From: Alphaproteobacteria bacterium
GTDB lineage: Bacteria > Pseudomonadota > Alphaproteobacteria > JAEUKQ01 > JAIBAD01
Length of the DNA stretch: 36,124 nucleotides
Direction of reading: 5' to 3'
Assembly: GCA_019695395.1 (NCBI GenBank)
Contig: JAIBAD010000019.1
Coordinates: 1-36,124 of the forward strand
A program made the position numbers and the translations under genes. Below are positions 1 through 8,312 of this stretch, piece after piece. Within the stretch, counting starts at the first letter, position 1. The number at the start of each line of letters is the position of its first letter. Below the pieces are notes generated by a model. It saw nothing but the letters and a program-made list of their open reading frames with translations. It was not told where the DNA came from and did no database searches.

Positions 1-115
1 ATTTTGATAGAATAGAAGAAATTTTTTTCAAAAATAGGTCTATCTATAAAAAACGTGATTTGTGATGTAAAACAAATTTAATTAAATGTTTATATAATTT
101 TTATATTTATGAATA

Positions 116-2773
116 TTAGAGTAATTCTAATTTACTTTTTAATTCATTTTCATTAATTGGTTTTGCAATATAATCATCCATTCCTGCTTTAAGGCAACGA
201 TCTCTATCCCCATACAATGCATGAGCCGTCATACCAATAATAGGTGTTTTTGATAATCTGTTTACTGTTTCATGTTGTCTAATTAATTTTGTTGTTTCAA
301 ATCCATCAGGCTTGGGTATTTGAACATCCATTAAAATTGCTGTATAAGATTGTGTTTTAAATTTTTCGATTGCTTCTTTACCACTACGCGCCACATCATA
401 GCTACATTCAAAGAAATCTAGATAATGACACATAACTATGATATTAGCTTCATAATCTTCAACCAAAAGAATATGAGGTTTTTGCTTTATAAGAGCATTA
501 TGTGTTTCTCTATCATCACTAAAATTTTCTATGTATTCAGAAGCTATCTCTAAATCAAAAGATACTGTGAATTCTGATCCTTTACCTGGTTCACTTACCA
601 CATTTATTTCACCATCCATGGCTTCAACTAACATTTTTGTAATAGAAAGACCCAGCCCTGTACCACCATATTTACGTGAAACTGAATTATCGGCTTGAAT
701 AAATTTATCAAAAATTATATCGATTTTCTCAGATGCTATACCAATTCCTGTATCTCGTACACTACAGTGTATTTTTTTACATAGTGGTTCGGCAGAGATT
801 AAAGTATTTACAGTAACTTCCACTCCACCTTTTTCGGTAAATTTTATGGCATTTGTGCATAAATTTAAAATAATTTGGCGAATACGTACAGGATCACCAA
901 GATAAGTTTGATGAAGTATTCCTGTATCATTTAATGTGAATGAAATTTTTTTTTCTAACGCTTTAACAGAAACAATAATGGCAACTTCTTGAAGTAATTT
1001 TTTTATATTGAAAGGTATTTTTTCTAATTCTAAAGTTCCACTTTCAATTTTAGAATGATCAAGTATATCATTAATAAGTTCATTTAAACTGTTGGCACTA
1101 ATTTGTAATGCTTTAATCATCTCTTCTTGATCTGTGGTAAGAGGCTTACTCGATGAAAGAATACGTGATAGTCCAATAATTGCATTAATTGGAGTCCGAA
1201 TTTCATGACTCATATTTGCTAGAAATTCTGTTTTTGCAAGATTGGCTTGCTGTGCTGTTAATTTTTCGCTTTCAAGTAAAATTTTGACTATACTTTGGGC
1301 TGTATGTATATCATCTTCTAACCAAGCTTTTGATCGATGTTTTACTTGTTGCTTCCATAACTTGAATGAACTTCGAGGAGTAAGTCTATGCCCCACACTC
1401 GTTTGTTCTATAGATTTTTCTCGATTTCCTGCCCAAGATACTTCTTGGATAATAGCATTGCGAAACCAAATAATATAATCATGGCTTCTACTGCTAATAG
1501 GAATTGCTAAAATACCACCTACTATCTGATTTAAAATATCTATATCTTTAAAAGTTAAAGAAGCATCATTTGTATAAAAAATAGTCCCCTCTTCAATTTT
1601 AAACCATTCTATCAGCTTTTGCAGTATATCATCTGATGGAATTTCACCATATTTTAAAATATGTGTGTGTGTTTTAACAACTAACCCATCTGCTTCTAAA
1701 GCATCCATAGAAAGTACATGCGATTCCTGCATGAATAAATCCAAACGACTATTTTGATCCAGCGTTGATGAAAGTTGTCGAACCAACTGATCACGTTTAT
1801 CTTGGGCCCTACGTTTAGCAAATTCCTCCATTGTTGACAATTGAGCAGAAAAAATATGGCCCATAATTTCACAAACATTACGTACTTGGTATGGTACATG
1901 TAAGGGCTCATTATGATGACATGCGATAAGCCCCCATAATTTTCCATTTTGAATAATTGAAATAGACATTGAAGCTTGTATTCCTATATTTTCTAAATAT
2001 TGAATATGTATGGGAGATACACTTCGTAGCATGGTAAAGCTTAAATCTAAGATTTTCTTTTCAATATGAGGTACTGAAATAATGGGGATGGGTTTATATT
2101 GTATATTTGCGATAAACCGCAAATAATTTTGCATATAAAGCTTTCGGTCTTGTTCAGGGATATCTGAAGCAGGAAAATGAAGTCCTTTATAACTTGGCAT
2201 ATAATCTTTACGTGCTTCTGCTACAACTTCACCATGCCAATCATGGTCAAAACGATAAAGTTTGACCCTATCAAACCCTGTTATGTGATAAACCCAATTA
2301 ATTACATGATCAAAAATTTCATCTAAAGTTTTTGCTTTATGCATGCCAATTGCATAATTACGCAATTGATCATAATAAAATTCCTTTTGTGGTACACTAT
2401 CTAATAGAGGTTCAAATTCAATAACTAAAAAATTATCGCTTTTATGTGCAACAGCATCATAAGATTTCCCGTTTAAAATTGTAGTGATTGATTTAATAGG
2501 CTGAAATACATTGTTATTAGAAACCTTTCTCAAATAATTTAATATTTTTTTATCAAGAAAAGATTCAATATTTTTACCTAAACATTCTTTTGCATCTAAC
2601 CCAAAAAAATCTTTCGCATTAGCGCTAATTTGTTCAATAATATTATTATCATTTAAAGCTACCAACATACCATGAGGTTGAATTGATCCTGGTATATAGA
2701 TAGGTTCTTCTGCACAATAATTAAGTGCTTCTTTCAGTTGATCTTCAGATAATTGGTCCCGGGGAATAAACAT
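116..2773 (-). CDS. bphP: Hybrid bacteriophytochrome sensor histidine kinase with fused receiver domain
   Basis: This is a predicted red/far-red light sensor that binds biliverdin and signals by His-Asp phosphorelay. Order along 885 residues: PAS (about 20-120), GAF (135-310), PHY (320-500), HisKA (510-575), HATPase (625-742) and receiver (766-885). Cys20, just before EPIYIPGSIQPHG, sits where the biliverdin-binding cysteine lies in Deinococcus-type phytochromes. The GAF domain has PASDIP (Asp204) and the chromophore-pocket His256. The PHY tongue has PRSSF (466-470). Kinase residues are His523 in FLANMSHEIRTP, Asn641 in the N box, DTGIGI and GGTGLGLS. The receiver has Asp816 and Lys871. Every key residue I can check is present, so an active sensor is expected. 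There is no output domain, so the signal probably goes to a phosphotransfer protein or acts through the receiver. No heme oxygenase gene lies in the window. The gene is divergent from a Crp/Fnr-type regulator. Confidence 0.95.
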   Translation of the reverse strand: MFIPRDQLSEDQLKEALNYCAEEPIYIPGSIQPHGMLVALNDNNIIEQISANAKDFFGLDAKECLGKNIESFLDKKILNYLRKVSNNNVFQPIKSITTILNGKSYDAVAHKSDNFLVIEFEPLLDSVPQKEFYYDQLRNYAIGMHKAKTLDEIFDHVINWVYHITGFDRVKLYRFDHDWHGEVVAEARKDYMPSYKGLHFPASDIPEQDRKLYMQNYLRFIANIQYKPIPIISVPHIEKKILDLSFTMLRSVSPIHIQYLENIGIQASMSISIIQNGKLWGLIACHHNEPLHVPYQVRNVCEIMGHIFSAQLSTMEEFAKRRAQDKRDQLVRQLSSTLDQNSRLDLFMQESHVLSMDALEADGLVVKTHTHILKYGEIPSDDILQKLIEWFKIEEGTIFYTNDASLTFKDIDILNQIVGGILAIPISSRSHDYIIWFRNAIIQEVSWAGNREKSIEQTSVGHRLTPRSSFKLWKQQVKHRSKAWLEDDIHTAQSIVKILLESEKLTAQQANLAKTEFLANMSHEIRTPINAIIGLSRILSSSKPLTTDQEEMIKALQISANSLNELINDILDHSKIESGTLELEKIPFNIKKLLQEVAIIVSVKALEKKISFTLNDTGILHQTYLGDPVRIRQIILNLCTNAIKFTEKGGVEVTVNTLISAEPLCKKIHCSVRDTGIGIASEKIDIIFDKFIQADNSVSRKYGGTGLGLSITKMLVEAMDGEINVVSEPGKGSEFTVSFDLEIASEYIENFSDDRETHNALIKQKPHILLVEDYEANIIVMCHYLDFFECSYDVARSGKEAIEKFKTQSYTAILMDVQIPKPDGFETTKLIRQHETVNRLSKTPIIGMTAHALYGDRDRCLKAGMDDYIAKPINENELKSKLELL

Positions 2774-2851
2774 CAGATTAGGATAAAAGCCTAAATTTAA
2801 GATAATTTTATAAAAAATTTATATGGAGAATATATTTTTAGTATTTAATTT

Positions 2852-2899
2852 GTACACCAATATACATAATAATATTTTTATGTATGTACACTAGTATAC
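2852..2899. promoter_or_regulatory. Two copies of an imperfect palindrome in a divergent promoter region (candidate operators)
   Basis: GTACACCAATATAC (2852-2865) and GTACACTAGTATAC (2886-2899) match at 12 of 14 positions, and each is close to a palindrome with half-site GTAYAYY. Their starts are 34 bp apart, near three helical turns. The downstream copy ends two bases before the proposed ribosome binding site of the regulator gene (AGGA, 2902-2905). The upstream copy lies about 80 bp before the phytochrome start. The shape suits a dimeric regulator acting on both divergent genes. The neighbouring Crp/Fnr protein is the obvious candidate, but the sequence is not the classical Crp or Fnr box. 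Confidence 0.5.
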
Positions 2900-2912
2900 A
2901 CAGGATCGTGCC

Positions 2913-3653
2913 ATGAAGGAAAGTATTATAAAATTTGATTTAAGAAGCAACAATTTACTCAGATTATTACAGGAAAATGAAAAAAAACTCATTATTAATG
3001 CTTGTAAAGAAATAGAAGTTAAAGCAGGCACAATCCTTTATGAACCGGGCGATGAAGTAAAATATACATATTTTCCTTGCAATCAAACACTTGTTTCTTA
3101 TTTGGTTCTTTTAGATGATGGTCGAGGTGTAGAAACTGCATTAATTGGTAAAGAAGGTGCTGTAGGTGGCATTGTAAGCCAAGGAACTTTACCCGCTTAC
3201 TGTCGCTCCGTTGTACAATTCCCAGGTAAATTAATACGTATTAAATCGGTTAAGCTTGAAGAGGCTAAAATGTCCTCGGTAACTCTTAGGCATTTATTTG
3301 CACGTTATTCCGATTGTCTTCTTTCCCAGATTTTTCAGTCTGTTGCTTGTAATGCAACCCATACTATTGAGCAACGTACTGCTAAATGGTTAGGTATGGC
3401 ATTGGAACGAACTGGAGATCATATTATTCCATTAAATCAGGAACAACTAGCAGGTATGTTAGGCGTAGGACGCAGTTATATAGCAAGAGTAATTGGCAAT
3501 TTTAAATCACGCGGCTTATTAAAAACAACACGGGGAAAATTATGCATTCTTTCTCTGGACGAACTTAAAGCTATGGCTTGCGAATGTAATGATCTTGTTA
3601 ACCATCATTTTGAAATTGTATTGGATAATATTTATCCTAAAAATACAAATTAA
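2913..3653 (+). CDS. Crp/Fnr-family transcriptional regulator
   Basis: A 246-residue DNA-binding regulator. Residues about 15-140 form a cyclic-nucleotide-binding-like beta-barrel domain (EPGDEVKYTYFP, then a conserved-looking GKEGAVGG). Residues about 155-225 form a winged helix-turn-helix of the Crp type (LNQEQLAGMLGVGRSYIARV, then a wing ending near RGKLCIL). The N-terminal cysteine cluster of oxygen-sensing Fnr is missing, so an Fe-S oxygen sensor is unlikely. The ligand cannot be told from sequence. ATG at 2913 is preceded by AGGA at 7 bases spacing. Divergent placement next to the phytochrome and the two palindromes upstream suggest it controls itself and possibly the light sensor (inference). 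Confidence 0.85.
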   Translation: MKESIIKFDLRSNNLLRLLQENEKKLIINACKEIEVKAGTILYEPGDEVKYTYFPCNQTLVSYLVLLDDGRGVETALIGKEGAVGGIVSQGTLPAYCRSVVQFPGKLIRIKSVKLEEAKMSSVTLRHLFARYSDCLLSQIFQSVACNATHTIEQRTAKWLGMALERTGDHIIPLNQEQLAGMLGVGRSYIARVIGNFKSRGLLKTTRGKLCILSLDELKAMACECNDLVNHHFEIVLDNIYPKNTN

Positions 3654-3819
3654 ATAAATTGCTGTTTTATTTCTAACATTTTATCACAACTATATCTATA
3701 ATTGAAAAGTATGTACAGCTTGATCAAGTACCTTGGGTTTAGAAATAATTTGTTCACCAATTAATCAAAATAATTCTATAAAATAATATAAGTTGCAAAT
3801 TATTTTACTATGCCTTTAG

Positions 3820-3909
3820 TGGCGGATGAGGGGAGATTCGAACTCCCGATACCTTTAAAAGTATGCCGCATTTCGAGTGCGGTGCATTCAACCACTCTGC
3901 CACTCATCC
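3820..3909 (-). tRNA. tRNA-Ser (anticodon CGA)
   Basis: Read on the minus strand, GGATGAG pairs with CTCATCC to form the acceptor stem. It is followed by discriminator G and an encoded CCA (plus-strand TGG at 3820-3822). The anticodon stem CCGCA/TGCGG encloses loop CTCGAAA, giving anticodon CGA, which reads UCG serine codons. A long variable arm, with stem ATACT/GGTAT apart from one wobble, is typical of class II tRNA-Ser. The T arm has the usual GTTCGAATC loop. The gene lies 31 bp downstream of mtgA on the same strand. Confidence 0.95.
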
Positions 3910-3940
3910 AAAAGAAATATTAAATTAAAAATTTATCTAA

Positions 3941-4624
3941 TTACTTATAACATGATAATTGATTATTTGAAAATAATGAACTTATCCTTTTTTCTATCAT
4001 GTAAATTTTGTCTGATAAATAATCAAATGGCAAATTTGCATAATAAATTGGATTAGGCAAAATAGCTGCAAGCCATGATGCTTCGTGTAAATTAAGATAT
4101 TGGGCAGATTTATGAAAATAGTTTTGCGCTGCCATTTCTATACCATAAATCCCATTTCCCCATTCAATAATATTAAGATAAAGCAAAATAATTCTTTGTT
4201 TTGATAAAAAAAATTCTAACCCTACCGTAAAATAAGCTTCTATAATTTTTCTAATATAAGTCCGATCTGGCCAAAGAAAAAGATTTTTTGCTGTTTGCAT
4301 TGTAATTGTACTTGCCCCATGTACTGTATCACTTTTTTTGTTATGAGCCCAAGCCTGTTTTAAGGCAGAAATATCAAATCCTATATGGTGACAAAAATTA
4401 TTATCTTCCGAGGCAATAACTGCTTGAAAAACATAAGGTGATATTTGTCTTTCATCTACCCAATGTTTTTGGATACGGTTCCCGTCCATCCATTTTATGA
4501 TCATGATAGGTGTAATTGGTGGGGGAATAATACGGTATCCTATTATTGCTATACAAGATAAGCTTATAAATCCAAATCCTATTAAAAATAGAATCTTATA
4601 TATCTTTTGCTTCACGAAACCCAT
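3941..4624 (-). CDS. mtgA: Monofunctional biosynthetic peptidoglycan transglycosylase
   Basis: A GT51-family glycosyltransferase that polymerises lipid II into glycan strands at the periplasmic face of the inner membrane. The 227-residue protein has one N-terminal membrane anchor (about 10-32) and no transpeptidase domain, which fits the monofunctional type. The signature EDNNFCHHIGFD carries the catalytic glutamate Glu73. It is followed by GASTITMQTAKNLFLW (103-118) and a third block near 141-170 with SKQRIILLYLN and EWGNGIYG. Length is close to the usual 230-240 residues. It starts 17 bp after the htpX stop on the same strand, so the two are probably co-transcribed as envelope maintenance genes. 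Confidence 0.93.
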   Translation of the reverse strand: MGFVKQKIYKILFLIGFGFISLSCIAIIGYRIIPPPITPIMIIKWMDGNRIQKHWVDERQISPYVFQAVIASEDNNFCHHIGFDISALKQAWAHNKKSDTVHGASTITMQTAKNLFLWPDRTYIRKIIEAYFTVGLEFFLSKQRIILLYLNIIEWGNGIYGIEMAAQNYFHKSAQYLNLHEASWLAAILPNPIYYANLPFDYLSDKIYMIEKRISSLFSNNQLSCYK

Positions 4625-4641
4625 CTATTATGTTTTCTATA

Positions 4642-5517
4642 TTAATCCCACGGGCCCTTAGAATAAGATGCCGCTAAAGTAGTATTACTATTAGCCATAT
4701 CCATCAATTTTTTAATTCTATCTTCTGTATGGGGATGAGTGGAAAAAAGTGTTTTTAAGCTTTGTGCCTTTAAAGGGTTAATAATGAACATATGAGCCGT
4801 AGCTGGATGTGTATCAACAATCACATTTTGTGTCTTTTTTGAAAAATTATCTATTTTCTTTAAAGCTGATGCTAATTTCAAAGGATCTCCTGAAATAAGT
4901 GACCCCACCCTATCTGCTTCATATTCGCGCGATCTGCTAATAGCCATTTGTACTAACATAGCTGCTAAAGGAGCTAGTAATGCAACAAGCAAAGTCACAA
5001 AAACATTCGAATTTCTGTCTCTACCACCAAAAAAGAACGCCATATTAGCAAGCATACTAATAGCACCTGCTAATGTTGCTGTAATTGTCATCGTTAATGT
5101 ATCACGATTTTTTATATGGGCCATTTCATGCGCTATTACTCCCGTAACTTCTTCTCTGGATAGTTCCTGGATCAAGCCTGTTGTAACTGCTATAGCAGCA
5201 TGAACTGGATTACGCCCAGTTGCAAATGCATTAGGTTGCGGATTATGTATAAGATATAATTGTGGTATTGGTAAATTTGCTTGAACTGCCAATTGCTGGA
5301 CCATGGTATAAAGCCAAGATAATTCATGCTGATCAATAGGTTGTGCCTTATATATTTTCAGCACCATCTGATCTGAATGCCAATAAGCTAAAAAATTCAT
5401 AACCAAAGCCATTAAAAAAGCTAAAATCATCCCAGCTTGTCCACCAATTAAAAAACCTAGACCTACAAACAAACTGGTTAAAAGAGCCATTAAAAATGTA
5501 GTTTTAAAATAATTCAA
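4642..5517 (-). CDS. htpX: HtpX-type membrane zinc metalloprotease
   Basis: An inner-membrane M48 protease that degrades misfolded membrane proteins, with the active site on the cytoplasmic side in characterised relatives. Of 291 residues, two N-terminal hydrophobic segments cover about 7-45. The zinc motif HEMAH is at 130-134. A second hydrophobic pair follows (about 145-165 and 172-193). The SREYEAD segment (196-202) should supply the third, glutamate zinc ligand. The NAFATGRNP block (96-104) is a family hallmark. It is transcribed towards mtgA and is divergent from the secreted SH3 protein gene across 83-86 bp. Confidence 0.95.
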   Translation of the reverse strand: MNYFKTTFLMALLTSLFVGLGFLIGGQAGMILAFLMALVMNFLAYWHSDQMVLKIYKAQPIDQHELSWLYTMVQQLAVQANLPIPQLYLIHNPQPNAFATGRNPVHAAIAVTTGLIQELSREEVTGVIAHEMAHIKNRDTLTMTITATLAGAISMLANMAFFFGGRDRNSNVFVTLLVALLAPLAAMLVQMAISRSREYEADRVGSLISGDPLKLASALKKIDNFSKKTQNVIVDTHPATAHMFIINPLKAQSLKTLFSTHPHTEDRIKKLMDMANSNTTLAASYSKGPWD

Positions 5518-5603
5518 AATTTACTCCTTTACTTGACATTTTAAACTTAAATTTATCTTATAGATAAGAAATTATTTTATTTTTTCAATTTGTATTAAGG
5601 TTG

Positions 5604-6101
5604 ATGAATACTTACCGTTATTTTATTTACGTAATTCTAGTTATAGCTCTTGTAAGTTTTTCTTTTAAACTTCAAGCACAAACTGATTCTTTACCTTTAC
5701 CGCGTTTTGCTTCTCTTGGTTCTGATAAAATCAATTTACGTACAGGCCCTGGCGTTAATTATCCTGTTGAATGGGTTTATGTTCGTCAAGATTTTCCTAT
5801 AGAAATTATTGCAGAATTTGAAAATTGGCGGAAAATACGTGATCGCGAAGGTATCACAGGGTGGATTTTAAAGAATATGCTTCAAAATAAACGTACTGTT
5901 ATCATTACAAATAAAGAAGAAATTATAAGAAATAAACCCAATAATGATGCAACAGCTATTGCCAAACTTGAACAAGGTGTTATTGCACGATTATTATCAT
6001 GTCACCAATTATGGTGTAAAATAAATGTACAAAATTATGAAGGATGGATTAAACAAGAAAATTTTTGGGGTACCTACAGCGGTGAAGATTTTAATAATTA
6101 A
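5604..6101 (+). CDS. Secreted SH3-domain protein
   Basis: An exported 165-residue protein with an N-terminal signal peptide (hydrophobic core about 7-22, likely cleavage after LQA at 25). A bacterial SH3 domain follows at about 36-97, with the typical NLRTGPGVNYPV and WRKIRDREGITGWI blocks. A second, more diverged SH3-like unit lies at about 105-155 and contains two cysteines (133 and 138). Proteins like this are common in alphaproteobacteria and are thought to bind peptidoglycan or envelope partners, but no function is proven. I place the start at ATG 5604. An in-frame TTG lies directly before it, with TAAGG ending at 5600, so 5601 is a possible alternative start. It converges on the nitronate monooxygenase-like gene, whose end is 12 bp away. 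Confidence 0.8.
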   Translation: MNTYRYFIYVILVIALVSFSFKLQAQTDSLPLPRFASLGSDKINLRTGPGVNYPVEWVYVRQDFPIEIIAEFENWRKIRDREGITGWILKNMLQNKRTVIITNKEEIIRNKPNNDATAIAKLEQGVIARLLSCHQLWCKINVQNYEGWIKQENFWGTYSGEDFNN

Positions 6102-6113
6102 ATTTTTACCTAA

Positions 6114-7514
6114 TTAATCTCCTGTTTGTAGGCGTGCAACCAATTGTTTAACTGTTGGAATGAACCCACCAGCATAAAATGGATCATCAGAAAAATGATA
6201 AGCATTGTGACCTGCAAACATTAATTGATGATCAATATCCGCAGAATGACTAATAGTTTGTAAAGTTTTTTGAATACAGAATGATCTTGGATCTGCCTTT
6301 TTTCCTGTTGTTCCTAAATCATTTTGTGACCAATTTGAAAAGAGACACGCGCTTAAACATCCCATACAATTAATTTGATCTTTTAATATTTCATTTGCTT
6401 TTTCTGGTGTTACAAAAATAAGAGTCGAATCTGGAGTACGTAAAGCTTCTGTATAACCCAGGCCTACCCAATTATCGGCTCTTAATTTATCTGCAGCTGT
6501 TAGATAAACTAAGCGTCCTCTTACCCCTACAGCAAAAGGCCATTGATGTTCCCCAATTTCTGTGCTGCTATAAGGTACTTGGCGATTAGCACGATCCTGT
6601 AATTCTTGAAGAAAAGAATTATGGACCGCTGAAGAATAAAAACCTGTTGGACTAAACTTATTTAATCGCACATCACCTTTTTTTAAATGTAAAAGTCTTT
6701 TTTTCCAAGCATCAGAGATAGGACTTTCAACTGTTAATAAAGGTCTCGTTCCAAATTGAAATGCAATAGGACCCAAATCAGGATTATCAATCCAATCAAT
6801 CCATTCACGTAAATACCATACCCCTCCCGCCATAATAATTGGTGTTGTATGAAGATTACATTCTTCTTTCATAACGCGTCTTAATTCAACCACACGCGGA
6901 TAAGGCTGTTGGGGTGATTTTGGATCTTCGCTATTTGATAATCCATTATGCCCCCCTGCAAGCCATGGATCTTCATAAACTACACCTCCCAACCATTCTT
7001 GAAATCGATGATAAGCCCTCTTCCATAAAGCTCTAAAAGCACGAGCCGAAGAAACAATTGGATAATAATAAACACCATATTTTGAGCAAATTTCAGCAAT
7101 TTTATAAGGCATTCCTGCTCCACATGTTACTCCATGAATCAACCCTTTAGCTTCTTCTAAAACCCCATGTAAAATGTGCTCAGAAGCGGCCATTTCCCAT
7201 AAAATATTCATGTGAATTCGACCATGCCCATTGGACGTTTCATAAGCAATCTTTGCTTGTTGAACCCCACCACGTATAGCAAAGGTAACAAGTTCATCAT
7301 GTCTTTCACGTCTTGTTTTGCCGTAATAAATTTGGGGTATTAACTGACCTTGTTCATCATAAGAATCAGCATTTACGCCAGAAAAAGTACCAATCGCATT
7401 AGAATCTGCCCAGGCACCTGAACTTTCACCATTAGAAACAGAAATACCTTTTCCTCCTTCAATCAAAGGAAGAACTTCTTGTCCTGCAATAATAAGTGGT
7501 TTTAATGTTTTCAC
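6114..7514 (-). CDS. Nitronate monooxygenase-like flavoprotein
   Basis: A 466-residue TIM-barrel flavoprotein of the nitronate monooxygenase / 2-nitropropane dioxygenase family, expected to bind FMN. Visible motifs are CGAGMP (131-136), AGGHNG (186-191, with the family histidine at 189) and the phosphate-binding MAGGVWYL (228-235), followed by FQFGTRPLL. The N-terminal 100 residues and the last 130 go beyond the classical barrel. The C-terminal part has a cysteine cluster, C383-x2-C386-x3-C390-x22-C413, that could hold an iron-sulfur centre or zinc. The substrate is unknown, and not every member of this family acts on nitronates. The start codon is GTG with AAGAGA upstream. It is 63 bp downstream of the phosphodiesterase gene and is probably the last gene of the rimP-pnp transcript. 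Confidence 0.75.
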   Translation of the reverse strand: MKTLKPLIIAGQEVLPLIEGGKGISVSNGESSGAWADSNAIGTFSGVNADSYDEQGQLIPQIYYGKTRRERHDELVTFAIRGGVQQAKIAYETSNGHGRIHMNILWEMAASEHILHGVLEEAKGLIHGVTCGAGMPYKIAEICSKYGVYYYPIVSSARAFRALWKRAYHRFQEWLGGVVYEDPWLAGGHNGLSNSEDPKSPQQPYPRVVELRRVMKEECNLHTTPIIMAGGVWYLREWIDWIDNPDLGPIAFQFGTRPLLTVESPISDAWKKRLLHLKKGDVRLNKFSPTGFYSSAVHNSFLQELQDRANRQVPYSSTEIGEHQWPFAVGVRGRLVYLTAADKLRADNWVGLGYTEALRTPDSTLIFVTPEKANEILKDQINCMGCLSACLFSNWSQNDLGTTGKKADPRSFCIQKTLQTISHSADIDHQLMFAGHNAYHFSDDPFYAGGFIPTVKQLVARLQTGD

Positions 7515-7577
7515 TTTTTTCTCTTAAATAAATTATCAGTATAACAAGAAGTTTAAAAAAATAATACCTTTAGAATT

Positions 7578-8306
7578 TTAATTTTTTAAAAAAATACCTG
7601 GGCAATCTGTAATTATTGTATCAACACCTAATTGGTACGCACGTTCTGCATCATCTGGTACATTAATGGTATAAACCACAAGTTTGTACCCCAATTTTTT
7701 AATAGAATCTGCCCAGTTTTTAGTTAAATATTTGTAATTACAATGAATACTGTAACAACTTAAATCCATAGCTTTTTGCATCCAATCATTTTGATAACGA
7801 TCTATTAAATAACCCCGTGGAAAATAGGGGGATGTTTCTTTAGCTACTTCTAAACTTTGAAACGAAAAACTTGATAATAAAAGGGGTCTATTTCTAGGCC
7901 ACATAATATTTAAAATCTTAATAATTTCTAAAGTTGTTTGATAATCTTCATCTTGATTAGGTTTAATTTCAATATTAGGAAAAATATTTTTAGTAATTAA
8001 AAATTGTAGTGTTTCTTCAAAAGTTGGTATTTTTTCTCTGGACCATTTTATATTAAACCAAGAACCTGCATCAAGTTTGAGAACATCGACAAGAGTAGTG
8101 TTTGAAACAAATCCTTGACCATTGGTAGTACGCTCAAGTGTATCATCATGCATAAGGATAGGTATATTATCTTGGGTTAATTTTACATCAAATTCAACCC
8201 AGGTAGCTTTTTGATCAATAGCTTCTTGCAATCCTGCAATCGTATTTTCAGGTGCAGTTAAAGCTGCACCTCTATGGCCAATAATTTTTGGTAATTGAAA
8301 ATCCAA
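7578..8306 (-). CDS. Glycerophosphodiester phosphodiesterase
   Basis: This enzyme hydrolyses glycerophosphodiesters to glycerol-3-phosphate and an alcohol. The 242-residue protein has the GDPD-family TIM barrel. Catalytic and metal residues are in IGHRGAALTAPENT (His11, Arg12, Glu20), EFDVKLTQD (Glu38, Asp40) and ILMHDDTLERTTNG (His53). A C-terminal VDTIITDCPG block closes the barrel. There is no signal peptide, so it is a cytoplasmic UgpQ-like form. The start codon is TTG at 8306; the first in-frame methionine lies after the catalytic residues, so a later start is not possible. It begins 6 bp after the pnp stop, which suggests translational coupling to pnp. Confidence 0.9.
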   Translation of the reverse strand: MDFQLPKIIGHRGAALTAPENTIAGLQEAIDQKATWVEFDVKLTQDNIPILMHDDTLERTTNGQGFVSNTTLVDVLKLDAGSWFNIKWSREKIPTFEETLQFLITKNIFPNIEIKPNQDEDYQTTLEIIKILNIMWPRNRPLLLSSFSFQSLEVAKETSPYFPRGYLIDRYQNDWMQKAMDLSCYSIHCNYKYLTKNWADSIKKLGYKLVVYTINVPDDAERAYQLGVDTIITDCPGIFLKN

Positions 8307-8312
8307 ATTCTA

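Noticed and set aside
1-115. Possible feature downstream of the phytochrome
   Set aside because: AT-rich sequence with no open frame of useful size, no strong hairpin and no RNA motif that I can support.
1242-1478. Small plus-strand open frame inside the phytochrome gene
   Set aside because: It lies wholly antisense to a well-supported coding region, with no ribosome binding site and no recognisable protein features.
3719-3728. CTTGATCAAG as an Fnr box
   Set aside because: The half-sites are adjacent without the four-base spacer of a TTGAT-N4-ATCAA site. No promoter in the right place was seen, and short palindromes are common by chance.
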